Shown one piece after another: positions 17,253 through 26,754 of a stretch of 52,834 nucleotides of DNA (within the stretch, counting starts at the first letter, position 1; each line of letters opens with the position of its first letter). The stretch spans positions 1 to 52,834 of the forward strand of contig NZ_LGCN01000225.1 of the NCBI RefSeq assembly GCF_001279005.1, given 5' to 3'. Made by a program: the position numbers and the translations under genes. Origin of the DNA: Streptomyces caelestis (GTDB lineage: Bacteria > Actinomycetota > Actinomycetes > Streptomycetales > Streptomycetaceae). Under the pieces are notes generated by a model. That model saw nothing but the letters and a program-made list of their open reading frames with translations, was not told the DNA's origin and did not search any database.

Positions 17253-17519
17253 ATGGTCCAGCTCCCCGCCGACCAGGTGCGGTCGGCAGCCAACCGGCTC
17301 AAGCGCGCCCAGGGTCAGCTCGCCGGCGTCGTGCGCATGCTGGAGGAAGGACGCGACTGCGAGGACGTCGTCACCCAGCTCGCCGCGGTCAACCGCGCGC
17401 TGGACCGGGCCGGCTTCGCCATCGTCGCCAGCGGACTCAAGCAGTGCCTGACCCAGGAGGGCGGAGCCGAAAGCCTCGACACCCAGAAGATGGAGAAGCT
17501 CTTCCTCTCCCTCTCCTGA
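17253..17519 (+). CDS. CsoR/CstR-family (DUF156) transcriptional repressor, copy 1
   Basis: 88-residue all-helical repressor. Cys36 (EEGRDCEDV) and Cys65 (LKQCLTQ) match the metal ligands of Mycobacterium CsoR, but the His61 ligand is Gly here. Without it the Cu(I) site is incomplete; a two-Cys arrangement is the hallmark of the persulfide sensor CstR. It is in an operon with thioredoxin, downstream of a matching operator, implying autoregulation. The inducer, persulfide or another metal, is inferred. Confidence 0.85.
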   Translation: MVQLPADQVRSAANRLKRAQGQLAGVVRMLEEGRDCEDVVTQLAAVNRALDRAGFAIVASGLKQCLTQEGGAESLDTQKMEKLFLSLS

Positions 17520-17728
17520 CCTCTTTCCCGACGCTTCCGCCCCTCATCGGGGATCGGCTCCGACGGCGCCGCAGGAGGCGCCCGGAACCGGTTTCCCCGG
17601 CAGTCGCGGACCGTGCCGGTGTGCGGGCCGGCGAGAACCCGCGCCCCTCACGGCCCAAAGCCCGTGGACGGCCTCGTACGGCATGTCGAGGACCAGCCCT
17701 GTCCTCTCCCCCTCCCGGCCCGGGGAGG

Positions 17729-18124
17729 TCAGGCGGCGGAGAGGGCGTTCAGGGCCGCGTCCAGCCTGGCCGTGGCGTCGGCGGCGACCGGTTCCAGGGC
17801 GGGCAGGCCGGTGAGGGTGACCATGGTGCCCGGGTCGAGCGCCTGGACGAGGGTGTGGTCGCCGTCGCGGCGGACGACGACGTTGCAGGGCAGGAGCAGG
17901 CCGATGGAGCGGTCGGCCTCCAGGGCCTGGTGGGCGAGCGGCGGGTTGCAGGCGCCGAGGATCAGGTAGTCCTCCATGTCGTGGTCGAGCTTGGCCTTGA
18001 GGGTGGCCTTGACGTCGATCTCGGTGAGGACGCCGAAGCCCTGGTCGGCCAGGGCCCGGCGCACGGCGGTGACGGCGGCGTCGAAGTCGGTGCCGGTCAG
18101 GCGGACGGTGCGGTCGTAGGACAC
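17729..18124 (-). CDS. DUF302 family protein
   Basis: 131 residues with the DUF302 layout: an N-terminal alpha/beta unit (VTAVRRALADQGFGVLTEID), an ILGACNPPLAHQAL helix with Cys, and the LLLPCNVVV strand. DUF302 proteins are small cytosolic proteins of unknown activity, often near genes for thiol, sulfur or metal stress. The GTG at 18124 opens MSYDRTVRLTG. It is convergent with the thioredoxin-repressor operon and next to the permease relic. Confidence 0.8.
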   Translation of the reverse strand: MSYDRTVRLTGTDFDAAVTAVRRALADQGFGVLTEIDVKATLKAKLDHDMEDYLILGACNPPLAHQALEADRSIGLLLPCNVVVRRDGDHTLVQALDPGTMVTLTGLPALEPVAADATARLDAALNALSAA

Positions 18125-18204
18125 GGTGCGCTGCTCCTTCGGTGCGGAAGGCCTGCTTCCTCGCTACCCCGCCAGGTACCCGTCGCGGTGGACGCGATAC
18201 CGGG

Positions 18205-18515
18205 CTGCCGGGCGTGGGCGGCGGCTTCCTGGCCGTGCCCGCCCTGGTCACCGCCCTGGTCTGCGAGACGCGGGCCGCCGTCGGCACCAGCCCGCCGGCC
18301 GTCACGGCCGGCTCCCCGGCCTCGCCCGCCACTCGCCCGAGCGCCGCCGTCTCCCTCGACCGGACGGTCGTCGGCCCCTTCGTCGCCGCCGCCCTCCTGG
18401 GCGACCGGGACGGCGAACGCCTCGCCGCGAAGGTCTCCGCACCCGCCCGCAACGGGTCTTCGCGCTCCTCCCGCCGGCCGTGGCCGCCTTCATGCTCGCC
18501 GACGCGGTGACGTGA
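18205..18515 (+). pseudogene. TauE/SafE-type permease, truncated and frameshifted
   Basis: The plus strand reads LPGVGGGFLAVPALVTAL, then RAAVGTS, then LDRTVVGPFVAAALLG and GERLAAKVS in one frame. It continues as QRVFALLPPAVAAFMLADAV in the next frame, ending with TGA at 18513-18515. Together these match the second half of a TauE/SafE sulfite or sulfur-compound exporter (GVGGGFLxVPALV, AVGTSL, RVFALLLxAVAxFML). The first half is missing and at least one frameshift occurs at about 18445-18455. Its neighbours suit the family, since TauE genes often sit in CstR regulons. Confidence 0.7.
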
Positions 18516-18544
18516 GACGCCGCCTCAAGCCGGCGGGCCGGTGC

Positions 18545-18859
<315 letters not shown>

Positions 18860-18860
18860 G

Positions 18861-19463
18861 TCCGTTCAGTGCTTCTCCCGGACGAAAAGACGAAAAGCAA
18901 CCTCACGCACAGCAGCACCCCCGTCGTCATCGATCCCGCCCCGGCCGCCGAGCGCCTGAGAACCTACGCCGCGAGCGCGCCGCGACCGCCGCCAGTCCCA
19001 GGGAACGGACCGGCCCCACCGATTCTGTGGAAGCTTCGACGGGTGATTCGCCTGGACGTGAGCATGATCCAGGCGTGCGGCCGTTCGGCAACCCGGCGTC
19101 AGACAGGACGATGAAGCCGGGGACGCTCTTCGGTCGGCTGGCGGTGAGGGGCGGTACGTCATCCGACTGCGGAGCGCCCTTCCGCCAGGAGCGACGCCGA
19201 CGGCCCGGCCGTAAGTACCTGTTCTCGATCCTCGGTTTTGAGTAGCTTTGGGTCTTGGCCCGACTGGGTGTCCGAGGGCGCCGGCAAGGCTGCGGGTCCG
19301 CGCCGCCCTCGACTGGATCGAGACGGCCGTCGACACCGGCAAGGTCGACGGCGACGGCGAACCGGCCCGCCTCCCGCAAGGCGAATAGGGCGGTGCTGCG
19401 CGCCTCGGAGCGCAGATCGGCGGCGGCCCGACGTGTGCGTGCTCGGACTGCCGGGTCGGTGGG
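18861..19463. other. Gene-poor stretch with coding remnants
   Basis: No complete gene is supported. One short plus-strand remnant near 19290-19387 (AALDWIETAVDTGKVDGDG, ending in TAG) looks like the tail of a lost protein. Other frames are short and without recognisable domains. It separates the sulfur-stress island from the AbiE module and may be an eroded insertion boundary. Confidence 0.4.
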
Positions 19464-20402
19464 TCAGGTCCATGACCTCTGGTGAGGGATCCACGTGCCA
19501 TGTGCTGTTCCGCTGAGCACGGGGTTGAGGAAAGCTCCGGCCGCCGCGGCCGCTTCGGCAAAGCTGCTGCAACCCTGTAGACCGAGAACGATGGCGGCTT
19601 GCCGGGGATATCCGTCGTGCCAGTCGGGGCCGGGGGCCTTGAACACGACGGGAGGTACGACGCGGATGCCGAGGCTGCGCCGACGGTCCACTTCGCGATG
19701 GAGGGCTCGACAGGCGGCTGGACCGGGTACGGTCTCCTGCTGGCTGATCAGGAGGAGGTCGGCCAGGTCACGGTAACGGTTGGATCCGTGTTCGCCGTTT
19801 TGACCGTGCCGCTCGTACATGGCGCAGATCTTGTCCGCTAGATGGTCGATGACGGGGTAGAGGCGGACCTCAGGCCAGTCGACAGGCCACTCGATGTCGA
19901 CGGCGGACTTCAAAGTGCGGACCTCGGGAGTGCCGGCCAAGGTGCGGCCGACGACGAGATCGACTTTGATGGTGGCGACGTTGGCCGATCCGAGGAAGAC
20001 CTGGAAGTACTGCGCCCCGCCGCGCCCTTCGTCACTGTGACCGAGGAACTTGCCGGCGACGTACCGCAGGTGGTCGCCGAGGTCAAGGGAGGCTGCCTCG
20101 ACGACGAATTCCCTGGCTTCCTCGGCGCTGCGGTCCGGATCGGCACACTGCAGGTCGATGTCCTGACTGAGCCGGGCGGCCCCCCGGTAACGGACGAGCA
20201 GTGCCTGGCCACCCTTGATGAGCCAGCCGTCGGGTTCCTTGATGAAAACGCGAGCGGCCAGACGGTTGAAGTAGAAGATCTTCATGAGATCGGAGACGCT
20301 CATGCCGGTCTTCTTCGACATGTTCTTCGCGGACTGCGTCAGTGCTGCTCGGAACGCTGACGGACTCGCATAGCTCTTGGCCACGTACGACTTGCTCCCC
20401 AA
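19464..20402 (-). CDS. abiEii: AbiEii-type nucleotidyltransferase toxin
   Basis: 312-residue member of the nucleotidyltransferase AbiEii toxin family (type IV toxin-antitoxin and abortive phage infection). The core motif is visible: LIKGGQALLVRYRG followed by RLSQDIDLQ, giving the GG and D-x-D metal site, with a later VDLVVG strand carrying another Asp and a NRYRDLADLLLI helix. The N-terminus MGSKSYVAKSYASPSAFRAA is normal for the family. It follows the AbiEi gene by 22 bases on the same strand. Third-position GC looks lower than in neighbours, fitting horizontal gain. Confidence 0.85.
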   Translation of the reverse strand: MGSKSYVAKSYASPSAFRAALTQSAKNMSKKTGMSVSDLMKIFYFNRLAARVFIKEPDGWLIKGGQALLVRYRGAARLSQDIDLQCADPDRSAEEAREFVVEAASLDLGDHLRYVAGKFLGHSDEGRGGAQYFQVFLGSANVATIKVDLVVGRTLAGTPEVRTLKSAVDIEWPVDWPEVRLYPVIDHLADKICAMYERHGQNGEHGSNRYRDLADLLLISQQETVPGPAACRALHREVDRRRSLGIRVVPPVVFKAPGPDWHDGYPRQAAIVLGLQGCSSFAEAAAAAGAFLNPVLSGTAHGTWIPHQRSWT

Positions 20403-20424
20403 CTACTCCCTGGAACAGCCGACT

Positions 20425-21495
20425 TTATACAGGATCATGCCTGCACCTCCTCTCTTTTGACTTATTGCCGTCTGGCGCGGAATCGTCCCCCGAGTCGGGT
20501 TCCTCCATGCTGCCCGAATCTTCCGCTTCCGGGTGCTGTGGCGCGCGTGGGAACGCTTCCGCGGCTCCGGAGGAGGACATGGCGTCCTTGAGCGCTCCGG
20601 CAAAGGGCGACAGTGTCTCCCGCTGGGGCTGGAGAGCGCGCAACGCAGGAGAGAGTCCGGGCATGGCCTTTCCGAGTGGCGCCAAGGTCTCGGACTGCTG
20701 CGCGGCGATGTTCCGGAACAGGGAAGCGTACGCCTCTCCCCTCAGGACTTCCAGGAAGGGCTTCACCGCATCGGCGGCATGGATCTGAGCGTCGAGGTAC
20801 CGCGCCAGCGCCACTCCGGCGCGGGCGACTTCCTGGGAGCAAAGGGACCGCCCTGCCTGGCCCACCAGATGCTCGATGAGTTCGTGACCCGTGGCCGCTG
20901 CGGGCAGGCCGTACTTGTGGGCATACGGCTGGACCGCGTCTGCCAGCACGCCGATGTCCACGAGGTCGCGGCGCTCCGCGTCGGCGATCACACCGCCGAC
21001 ATGGCCACCGTCGGTCCTGGCGCGCAGGAGATCGACGACGGTGCGCGTCGCGGTGGTCACCGGCAGACCGTCGACAATGGTGATGTCCTCGGCGTCCGGG
21101 CAAGCGGTGCGCAGCCGGACGAACGGTTCGGTGGTCGTGCGGCGGCGCGGCACACTGATCTCCACGTCCGGGGCGGGAATGTCGCCGAGGCCGTGCACCT
21201 GGCAGGCGGAAGCGTGGGAGACGACACCCGAGTCCTGGCCACCCAGGGGGCGCTCCCACGCGGGAACGCCGGGCTGCAGGCGCAGCCAGGCCACCTTGAT
21301 CTCCAAGTGTCGGGGCAGGCCGGCAGCCGCCAGGGCATAGACACCACGGCCCACGTTCTCCAGCAGGCCGACTTCCGTCAGCCGCATGAGCTGGACGCCC
21401 CCGACGCCCAGACTCCTGGCTTGCGCGGAGGTCACCAGCCCCCACTGATCGGCGGCCATGCCCGACAACGTCGCCAGCTGCTCAGCACGATCCAT
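20425..21495 (-). CDS. abiEi: AbiEi-type antitoxin/transcriptional repressor
   Basis: 356 residues. The N-terminal winged helix (QWGLVTSAQARSLGVGGVQL, then GLLENVGRGVYALAAAG) is typical of AbiEi antitoxins that bind their own promoter, and the middle domain contains VDGLPVTTATRTVVDLLR. The C-terminal 80 residues are low-complexity and hydrophilic and may be a strain-specific addition. The ATG at 21495 is chosen (MDRAEQLATLSGMAADQWG). The upstream 60 bases are AT-rich for this genome and probably hold the promoter. It forms an operon with the AbiEii gene and should neutralise its product. Confidence 0.82.
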   Translation of the reverse strand: MDRAEQLATLSGMAADQWGLVTSAQARSLGVGGVQLMRLTEVGLLENVGRGVYALAAAGLPRHLEIKVAWLRLQPGVPAWERPLGGQDSGVVSHASACQVHGLGDIPAPDVEISVPRRRTTTEPFVRLRTACPDAEDITIVDGLPVTTATRTVVDLLRARTDGGHVGGVIADAERRDLVDIGVLADAVQPYAHKYGLPAAATGHELIEHLVGQAGRSLCSQEVARAGVALARYLDAQIHAADAVKPFLEVLRGEAYASLFRNIAAQQSETLAPLGKAMPGLSPALRALQPQRETLSPFAGALKDAMSSSGAAEAFPRAPQHPEAEDSGSMEEPDSGDDSAPDGNKSKERRCRHDPV

Positions 21496-21725
21496 ACAGA
21501 GAAGATTACCCACTAGTGCAGAGTTTTTTACATTCAGGGCGTAACAAACACTGCGCTTAATCCAACGACCTGTAACTTTCTCTGCCCATCTGGACGAATG
21601 CTCCCTTCGGCGGGTGAGGGAGGCATCGGCCGGAGCACGAAGGACTCCGGCCGACCTCTTCGCTGTGCCGGCGCACCGGTACGGCTCGGGCGCGATGCCT
21701 CGTACGTCCTCGTGCCACGGGTGCC

Positions 21726-22949
21726 TCAGGGCGCGGGCGGAAGGGTCCGCGCGAAGACGTCCCAGGTGCGGTTGGTGTCGCCGGGAACGATGTCGGAGTC
21801 GAGCGATTCGAAGACGAACGTGCCGCCGTCGCCGGTCATCGCCACCCGCCCGGGATAGCCGGTGGCCGGACCGCCGTCCTTCGTGACGGTCACGAGCCGC
21901 CCCTGACCCGTCTCCCGGTCCCACTGGAAGAGCGGCGGAAGCGGCCCCGTGTTCGGGCCGGCGACGCCCGCCATGAAGAGCACGAAACGACCGTCGGCGC
22001 TGAGCGAGCCGTAGCTGGTGGGTTGGCTGAACGGGATCGGCCGGGTGGTACCGGTCGACAGCTCGCGGAGGAAGGTGGTCGACTTCTGGTCGTTCGCCGT
22101 CACCGTACTTCCGTCGGAGCGGTGGAAGAGCACCAGGCTGCCGTCCGCGCTCAACGACAGCCCGCTCACGGCCCGCTCCGGCGTCGATCCGTCCTGCGAG
22201 ACGTCCACCGTCTGCCGTTCGCCGGTGCTCCGGTCGAGGAGGTAGGCGTGGCCCTTCCCGGGGCCCTTGGGGAAGTACCTGACGTCGGTGTACGCGATGC
22301 GCTGCCCGTCGTCGCTGATGACGGGGTTGCCCGCGTAGTACGTCTCGGTCGCGGTGTTGGGGTGGCTCACCCACTCCGTCGTGCCGTCCAGCAGGTCGCG
22401 TACGTACACCCGCGAGCCCTCGGCCGCCGTCACCCCCGAGGGGCGGCTCTGGGTGAACACGACGTGGCGGCCGGAGCCGCTGATGCGGGCGCCGGACGGG
22501 GAGCCGCCGGTGAACTCACCGAGGTCGAGGTCCACCCGCCGGGTGAGGCCCGTCGGCAGGTCGCGCACGTACAGGCCGTTGGACGACCTGAACAGCATCC
22601 GGTCCCCCGAGGCGCTGAAGTCGTACACGTCCGCCGGGGCGCCGTCGAGGGTCACCCGCTCCAGCGTGCCTTCGTGCAGGTCGCGCAGGTACGTCTGAAG
22701 ACCGGACGGGACCGGGTCGGAGGGCACGAGGTTCGTCGCCCGCGAGACGAAGGCGATGTAGCGGCCGTTCCTGCTGATCACCGAGTTGAACGACGTGTCG
22801 TCGCTCTGCGTCCCGTCGACGCCCACACTGATCCGTGTCGTCGCCGTCCCACCGTCCCCGGTGTCGGCGCCCGCCGTCCCCATCGGCAGCAGCGCCGCCA
22901 GCAGACCGGCCCCCAACGCGCCCGCCACCGCGGGTGAAAGTCTTCGCAC
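21726..22949 (-). CDS. Secreted TolB/WD40-like beta-propeller protein
   Basis: 407 residues if started at the GTG at 22949, which follows GGGAGGGGAC. This gives a clear signal peptide (VRRLSPAVAGALGAGLLAAL, cleavage near TAGADTG). The mature part has repeated blades of the form ISRNGRYIAFVS, FSASGDRMLFRS, ISGSGRHVVFTQ, ISDDGQRIAYTD, LSADGSLVLFHR, LSADGRFVLFMA and MTGDGGTFVFES, seven in all, each with a YVRDL-type strand. This is the PD40/TolB-like propeller pattern. Such extracellular proteins bind partners or polymers; the ligand is unknown. Confidence 0.8.
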   Translation of the reverse strand: MRRLSPAVAGALGAGLLAALLPMGTAGADTGDGGTATTRISVGVDGTQSDDTSFNSVISRNGRYIAFVSRATNLVPSDPVPSGLQTYLRDLHEGTLERVTLDGAPADVYDFSASGDRMLFRSSNGLYVRDLPTGLTRRVDLDLGEFTGGSPSGARISGSGRHVVFTQSRPSGVTAAEGSRVYVRDLLDGTTEWVSHPNTATETYYAGNPVISDDGQRIAYTDVRYFPKGPGKGHAYLLDRSTGERQTVDVSQDGSTPERAVSGLSLSADGSLVLFHRSDGSTVTANDQKSTTFLRELSTGTTRPIPFSQPTSYGSLSADGRFVLFMAGVAGPNTGPLPPLFQWDRETGQGRLVTVTKDGGPATGYPGRVAMTGDGGTFVFESLDSDIVPGDTNRTWDVFARTLPPAP

Positions 22950-23121
22950 GTCCCCTCCCGGACATCCGTGGCCCCCGCCCCCTGCGGAGGCACTCCGCGA
23001 TACAAACGCAGCGGGCCCGACGCGGGCAATCGGTTCGATGACGTACAACCCTGGGCGCGCTTCGGGCGTCAGGGCCGCCGGGTTCCCGGTGACCAGGACC
23101 AGGGGGCGTGTTCGGCGGTGA

Positions 23122-24099
23122 TCAAGGAGGCCCGCACGAGGCCCTTGGTCCGGGTCCCTGAACCCCTCTCGAGCGGAGTTCGTCACGCAGGCGCCGGGCC
23201 ACCTGACCCATGAGGGCGTCGGCGCCCGGCTGCCTGCCGGCGGCCACCCGTGACTCGGTCAGGACGGCCACGGCATAGGTCTGGCCGTCGGCGTGTTCGA
23301 CGACGCCGACCTCGTGGCGCAGGTTGAGCAGCATGCCCGTCTTGGACGACCACGTGGAGGCGTCGGAGTCGAAGTCCGGGGCGAGGCGGTTGCGCACGAG
23401 GTTGTCGGCCATGAGGCCGCGCACCCGTGCCGCGACGTCGGGGTGGATCGCCGGGGGCTCGGCGCCCCCGGTACCGGGCCGCGACCGCCAGAGTGCCTGC
23501 AGGAGGTCGACGAAGGCCCGCGCCGTCCCGGTGTTGGCGCGTGAGATGTCGAGTTGCGGCACCCGGTGGCCGCGCCCGGGGGTGCCGGCGTCGATCGCGA
23601 GGGCGTGCGCGAGGTGTACGTCCGCCGGGTCGAAACGCTCCACCGGGGTCTCCGCCAGCTCGCGCATGGTGTGCCGGACGGCGATGCCGCGCAGCCCGAA
23701 CTCGTGCAGGAACGCCCCGACCCGGGCGGGCGGGGTGAGTGCGAAGAGGGCGTCGGCGGCGCTGTTGTCGCTGATGCAGGTGCTGAGGTAGAGCAGGTCC
23801 TCCACGGCGACGTGGGCGGCGTGCCGGAACCGGCTGAGGCCGGTCGGGCCGGGGGTGGTGATCCGCCCGGGCGGCACCACGATCACCGCGGCGCCGTCGA
23901 GTTCCCCGCGCCGGATGCGTTCCAGTGTCACCAGGGCGAGCGGGATCTTCACGAGGGACGCGACGGGCAACTCGATGTCGGGGTCGATACCGATCTCGTC
24001 GCCCGTCTCCAGGTCCCGGACGAGGAACGAGCCGTACAGCCCGCCGTCGCGCAGCGTCCGGCGGAGCTCCCCGAGCAGCCTCTCGGTGCCCGTGGTCAT
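23122..24099 (-). CDS. blaB: Cytoplasmic serine beta-lactamase-like regulator BlaB
   Basis: 325 residues with penicillin-recognising motifs S48-L-V-K51, S110-D-N112 and a KTG triad (SSKTGML), but no signal peptide, so it should stay in the cytoplasm. Its gene overlaps the LysR gene by 4 bases and the pair is divergent from a class A beta-lactamase. This is the arrangement of the Streptomyces cacaoi blaB-blaA/blaL locus, where BlaB is needed for induction but is not itself a measurable beta-lactamase. The symbol is given from architecture and family; function as a regulator is inferred. Confidence 0.8.
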   Translation of the reverse strand: MTTGTERLLGELRRTLRDGGLYGSFLVRDLETGDEIGIDPDIELPVASLVKIPLALVTLERIRRGELDGAAVIVVPPGRITTPGPTGLSRFRHAAHVAVEDLLYLSTCISDNSAADALFALTPPARVGAFLHEFGLRGIAVRHTMRELAETPVERFDPADVHLAHALAIDAGTPGRGHRVPQLDISRANTGTARAFVDLLQALWRSRPGTGGAEPPAIHPDVAARVRGLMADNLVRNRLAPDFDSDASTWSSKTGMLLNLRHEVGVVEHADGQTYAVAVLTESRVAAGRQPGADALMGQVARRLRDELRSRGVQGPGPRASCGPP

Positions 24100-24998
24100 G
24101 CGGCCGCCTCCGGGTGCTCCGTGGCGCCGAGGCACCGGGCGATGCCGCATGCGCAGGCCTGGCGCAGGCGGATCGCGTCGGCGTCCGACTCGTCCGCCAC
24201 GGCCAGGGAGAAACCTCGTGCGAAGCCGGGACCGAGCTCGCCGACAGGTCGCCAGTGGAGGCGGAGTTCGCGGGCCTGCGCGGCCGAGCACAGCAGTGCG
24301 TCGCCCCTGCTCAGCACGTCCGCCGCGGCGGCGGCCACGGCGGGTGCGACGGCCAGTTGGGCCGGGCGCAGCCCGACGGCGTCGCGCAGGCGGACGAGAC
24401 GGTCCCGGACGTGCGGCACGTCGTCCTCCGGCTGGAGCAGCACGCGCCGCGGCCGCCGGTCGCGGTCGGTCCGGCCGGGGCGCAGGCTGTCCAGGTAGAC
24501 CGGCCCTCGCGGATCGTCCGCGACCGCCAGTCCCAGCGGCACCGTCCAGGCCGCCCCGGTGGGGGCCACCGCGAGCAGCGCCGCACGCACCTGCCGGGAC
24601 GTGACGAGGTCGGAGCGCTCCGCGGGCCCCGCGGGACACGGGTCGAGGAGGACTCCGTGGCCGTGCGCCTCCGCGATGAGGCGGGCGAGGGCTCCGGTGG
24701 GACAGATGGCGGGAACGGCGAGCCGCAGTGGCCGGCGCCGCACGGCCTCCGCCTCGTTCTCGAACCGATCGGCCGACTGCACGAGCTGCCTCGCCGACGG
24801 CAGCATGTCCCGGCCGAACGGCGTCAGCGTCACCGCCCGCGACGACCGGTCCAGCAGCCGCTCGCCCAGGCGCTGCTCCAACGCGGCGACGCGGCGGCTC
24901 ACGACGGACTGGGCCGTGCGGACCGCTGCCGCGCCCACCGTGAAACTGCCGTGCTCACTCACACTGACGAACGCGCGGCATGCCGCAACAAGATCCAC
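24096..24998 (-). CDS. blaA: LysR-type activator of beta-lactamase, BlaA
   Basis: 300 residues with a LysR N-terminal helix-turn-helix ([19 protein letters not shown], then [20 protein letters not shown], then [15 protein letters not shown]) and a C-terminal substrate-binding-like domain. The GTG at 24998 is chosen because it gives the standard LysR start, and a T-N11-A palindrome lies 11 bases upstream. By analogy with the Streptomyces cacaoi system it should activate blaL and control itself, with BlaB modulating the response to beta-lactams. Confidence 0.85.
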   Translation of the reverse strand: MDLVAACRAFVSVSEHGSFTVGAAAVRTAQSVVSRRVAALEQRLGERLLDRSSRAVTLTPFGRDMLPSARQLVQSADRFENEAEAVRRRPLRLAVPAICPTGALARLIAEAHGHGVLLDPCPAGPAERSDLVTSRQVRAALLAVAPTGAAWTVPLGLAVADDPRGPVYLDSLRPGRTDRDRRPRRVLLQPEDDVPHVRDRLVRLRDAVGLRPAQLAVAPAVAAAAADVLSRGDALLCSAAQARELRLHWRPVGELGPGFARGFSLAVADESDADAIRLRQACACGIARCLGATEHPEAAA

Positions 24999-25008
24999 GC
25001 GTCCTACT

Positions 25009-25023
25009 ATGCCAAAACGGCAT
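25009..25023. promoter_or_regulatory. LysR-type operator (T-N11-A palindrome)
   Basis: ATGCCAAAACGGCAT has 5-bp inverted arms and the T-N11-A form recognised by LysR regulators. It lies between the divergent blaA and blaL genes, close to the blaA start, as expected for autoregulation and divergent activation. Confidence 0.7.
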
Positions 25024-25143
25024 GGAGCCGAACGTCCGCGTCTTGGACCTCGGCGGCCCACCGGCCGGAGAGTGGTCGCCGTCCAGGGCTTTCCCCGGAC
25101 TCGCACGGTCCGTTTGTCCTTCAACGGCTTGGAGTTCCATTCC

Positions 25144-26085
25144 ATGACGTACTCGCTTCGCATCCGCCGGGGCGCCGCCTGGGCGGTGGCCGGCTCACTC
25201 GCGCTCGTCGCCCTTCCGGCATGCGGTCAGCAGACCGCGTCCGGGCCCGGCGCACCGGCCGCCTCGAAGCGGTCGGCATCGCCGGCCGCGGCCACGAAAC
25301 CCACCGCTCCCGAGTTCCGGGCACTGGAGCGGGAGTTCGACGCGCGGCTCGGCGTCTACGCCCTGGACACCGGCACGGGCCGGTCGGTCGGCTACCGGGC
25401 GGACGACCGGTTCGCGTACGCCTCCACGTTCAAGGCGCTGGCGGCGGGCGCCGTCCTCCGGAAGCACGGAACGGGCGGCATCGACAAGGTGGTCACGTAC
25501 GCGCGGGGCGACCTGGTCGCGTACTCGCCGGTGACCGAGAACTTCGTCGGGACCGGCATGAGTCTGCGGGATCTGTGTGCCGCCGCTCTCTGGTACAGCG
25601 ACAACACGGCGGTCAACCTGCTCCTCGACGAACTCGGCGGCCCCGACGGCCTGGAGAAGGTGCTGGAGGAGTTCGGCGACGACGTCACCGAGATGGACCG
25701 GTACGAGCCGGAGCTGAACGACGCCGCACCGGGCGACATCCGCGACACGAGCACACCGCGCGCGATGGCGGAGAGCCTGCGGGCGTTCCTGCTCGGCGAC
25801 GCCCTGAAGCGGGACGAACGTGAGCTCCTCCGGCAGTGGATGACGACGAACACGACCGGCCGGACGCTCATCAGGGCGGGTGTTCCCGACGGCTGGGACG
25901 TGGCCGACAAGAGCGGCTCCGCCGGATACGGGGGCCGCAACGACATCGCCGTGGTGTGGCCGGAGGACGGCGGCAACCCCGTCGTCATGGCGGTCATGTC
26001 CACCCGCGGCAAGGAGGGCGCCGACCGCCGCGACGCCCTGGTCGCCAAGGCCGCCACCGTGGCGGCCGACGCCCTGGGCCGCTAG
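25144..26085 (+). CDS. blaL: Class A beta-lactamase (lipoprotein-type signal)
   Basis: 313 residues. The signal region ends in LVALPAC with Cys27, a lipobox-like site, so the enzyme may be lipid-anchored outside the membrane. All class A motifs are present: STFK (Ser70-Lys73), SDN (130-132), E-P-E-L-N (Glu166, Asn170) and KSG (234-236). It hydrolyses penicillins by an acyl-enzyme route. The ATG at 25144 gives the signal peptide; the frame extends upstream through non-coding DNA. It is divergent from blaA-blaB, which should make it inducible. Confidence 0.93.
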   Translation: MTYSLRIRRGAAWAVAGSLALVALPACGQQTASGPGAPAASKRSASPAAATKPTAPEFRALEREFDARLGVYALDTGTGRSVGYRADDRFAYASTFKALAAGAVLRKHGTGGIDKVVTYARGDLVAYSPVTENFVGTGMSLRDLCAAALWYSDNTAVNLLLDELGGPDGLEKVLEEFGDDVTEMDRYEPELNDAAPGDIRDTSTPRAMAESLRAFLLGDALKRDERELLRQWMTTNTTGRTLIRAGVPDGWDVADKSGSAGYGGRNDIAVVWPEDGGNPVVMAVMSTRGKEGADRRDALVAKAATVAADALGR

Positions 26086-26184
26086 CACACGGTCACTCGC
26101 TCTCCTAAGCTCGCTGCCACCCGTGGCCCCGGACACGGCCGCCGGCTCACGCCGGGCCCGCCCTCATCAGCAGGAGGTACGACC

Positions 26185-26595
26185 ATGCCGGCCGACGCCG
26201 CAGCCCACATCCGCCTGGCCCGGCCCTCGCGTGACCTCCGGGCAGCGGAACGCTTCTGGGTCTCGGGCCTCGGCCTCGACGTCCTGTACCGGCACGCGGC
26301 GGACGGCGCCCCGGGAGAGAGCTCGCTCCTCATGGTCGGCTGGCCCGATGCCGGCTGGCATCTGGAACTCGTCCACGATCCCGCGGCTCCCCTGGAGCCG
26401 CGGCCGACCCCCGAGGACCTCCTGGTCGTCTACCTCGGCGAACCGGTGCCCGACTCCCTGGTGGGGCGGCTCGAGCGGCACGGCGGGAAGCGCGTACCGG
26501 CTCACAACCCGTACTGGGACACCTGGGGCGTGACGCTCCAGGACCCCGACGGCTATCTGCTGGTGCTGTCCCACCGCACCTGGTCCAACGCGTAG
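26185..26595 (+). CDS. Glyoxalase/VOC superfamily protein
   Basis: 136 residues forming two beta-alpha-beta-beta-beta modules. The first opens with IRLARPSRDLRAAERFWVSG and GLGLDVLY; the second ends with WGVTLQDPDGYLLVLSHRTW. This is the vicinal oxygen chelate fold, found in glyoxalases, dioxygenases and resistance proteins that bind antibiotics. The ATG follows AGGAGGT with good spacing. The gene lies 99 bases after blaL, but no functional link is evident. Confidence 0.85.
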   Translation: MPADAAAHIRLARPSRDLRAAERFWVSGLGLDVLYRHAADGAPGESSLLMVGWPDAGWHLELVHDPAAPLEPRPTPEDLLVVYLGEPVPDSLVGRLERHGGKRVPAHNPYWDTWGVTLQDPDGYLLVLSHRTWSNA

Positions 26596-26754
26596 ACGTC
26601 GCGAACGTGCTGGTCACAGCCGTTCGCTGAGGGCCGCGACGGGAACGGTCACTTCGTTTCGAGGGCAGGAGACCCTGCGGGGTGCTCGGCTCGACGGCAC
26701 CGGAGAGAAAGCGGGGCGCTTCCGGTGCAACTGTTCCAGGAGGCCGGCGGGTGG

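Noticed and set aside
17544..18452. 300-codon open frame on the minus strand
   Set aside because: Arg/Pro-rich translation with no domain; it is a high-GC shadow of the DUF302 gene and permease relic.
18861..19463. IS or transposon between sulfur island and AbiE
   Set aside because: No transposase motif or terminal inverted repeats could be identified by eye.
23122..24099. Second secreted beta-lactamase
   Set aside because: The active-site motifs are present but no signal peptide is, and the gene is coupled to the LysR gene as in known blaB regulators.
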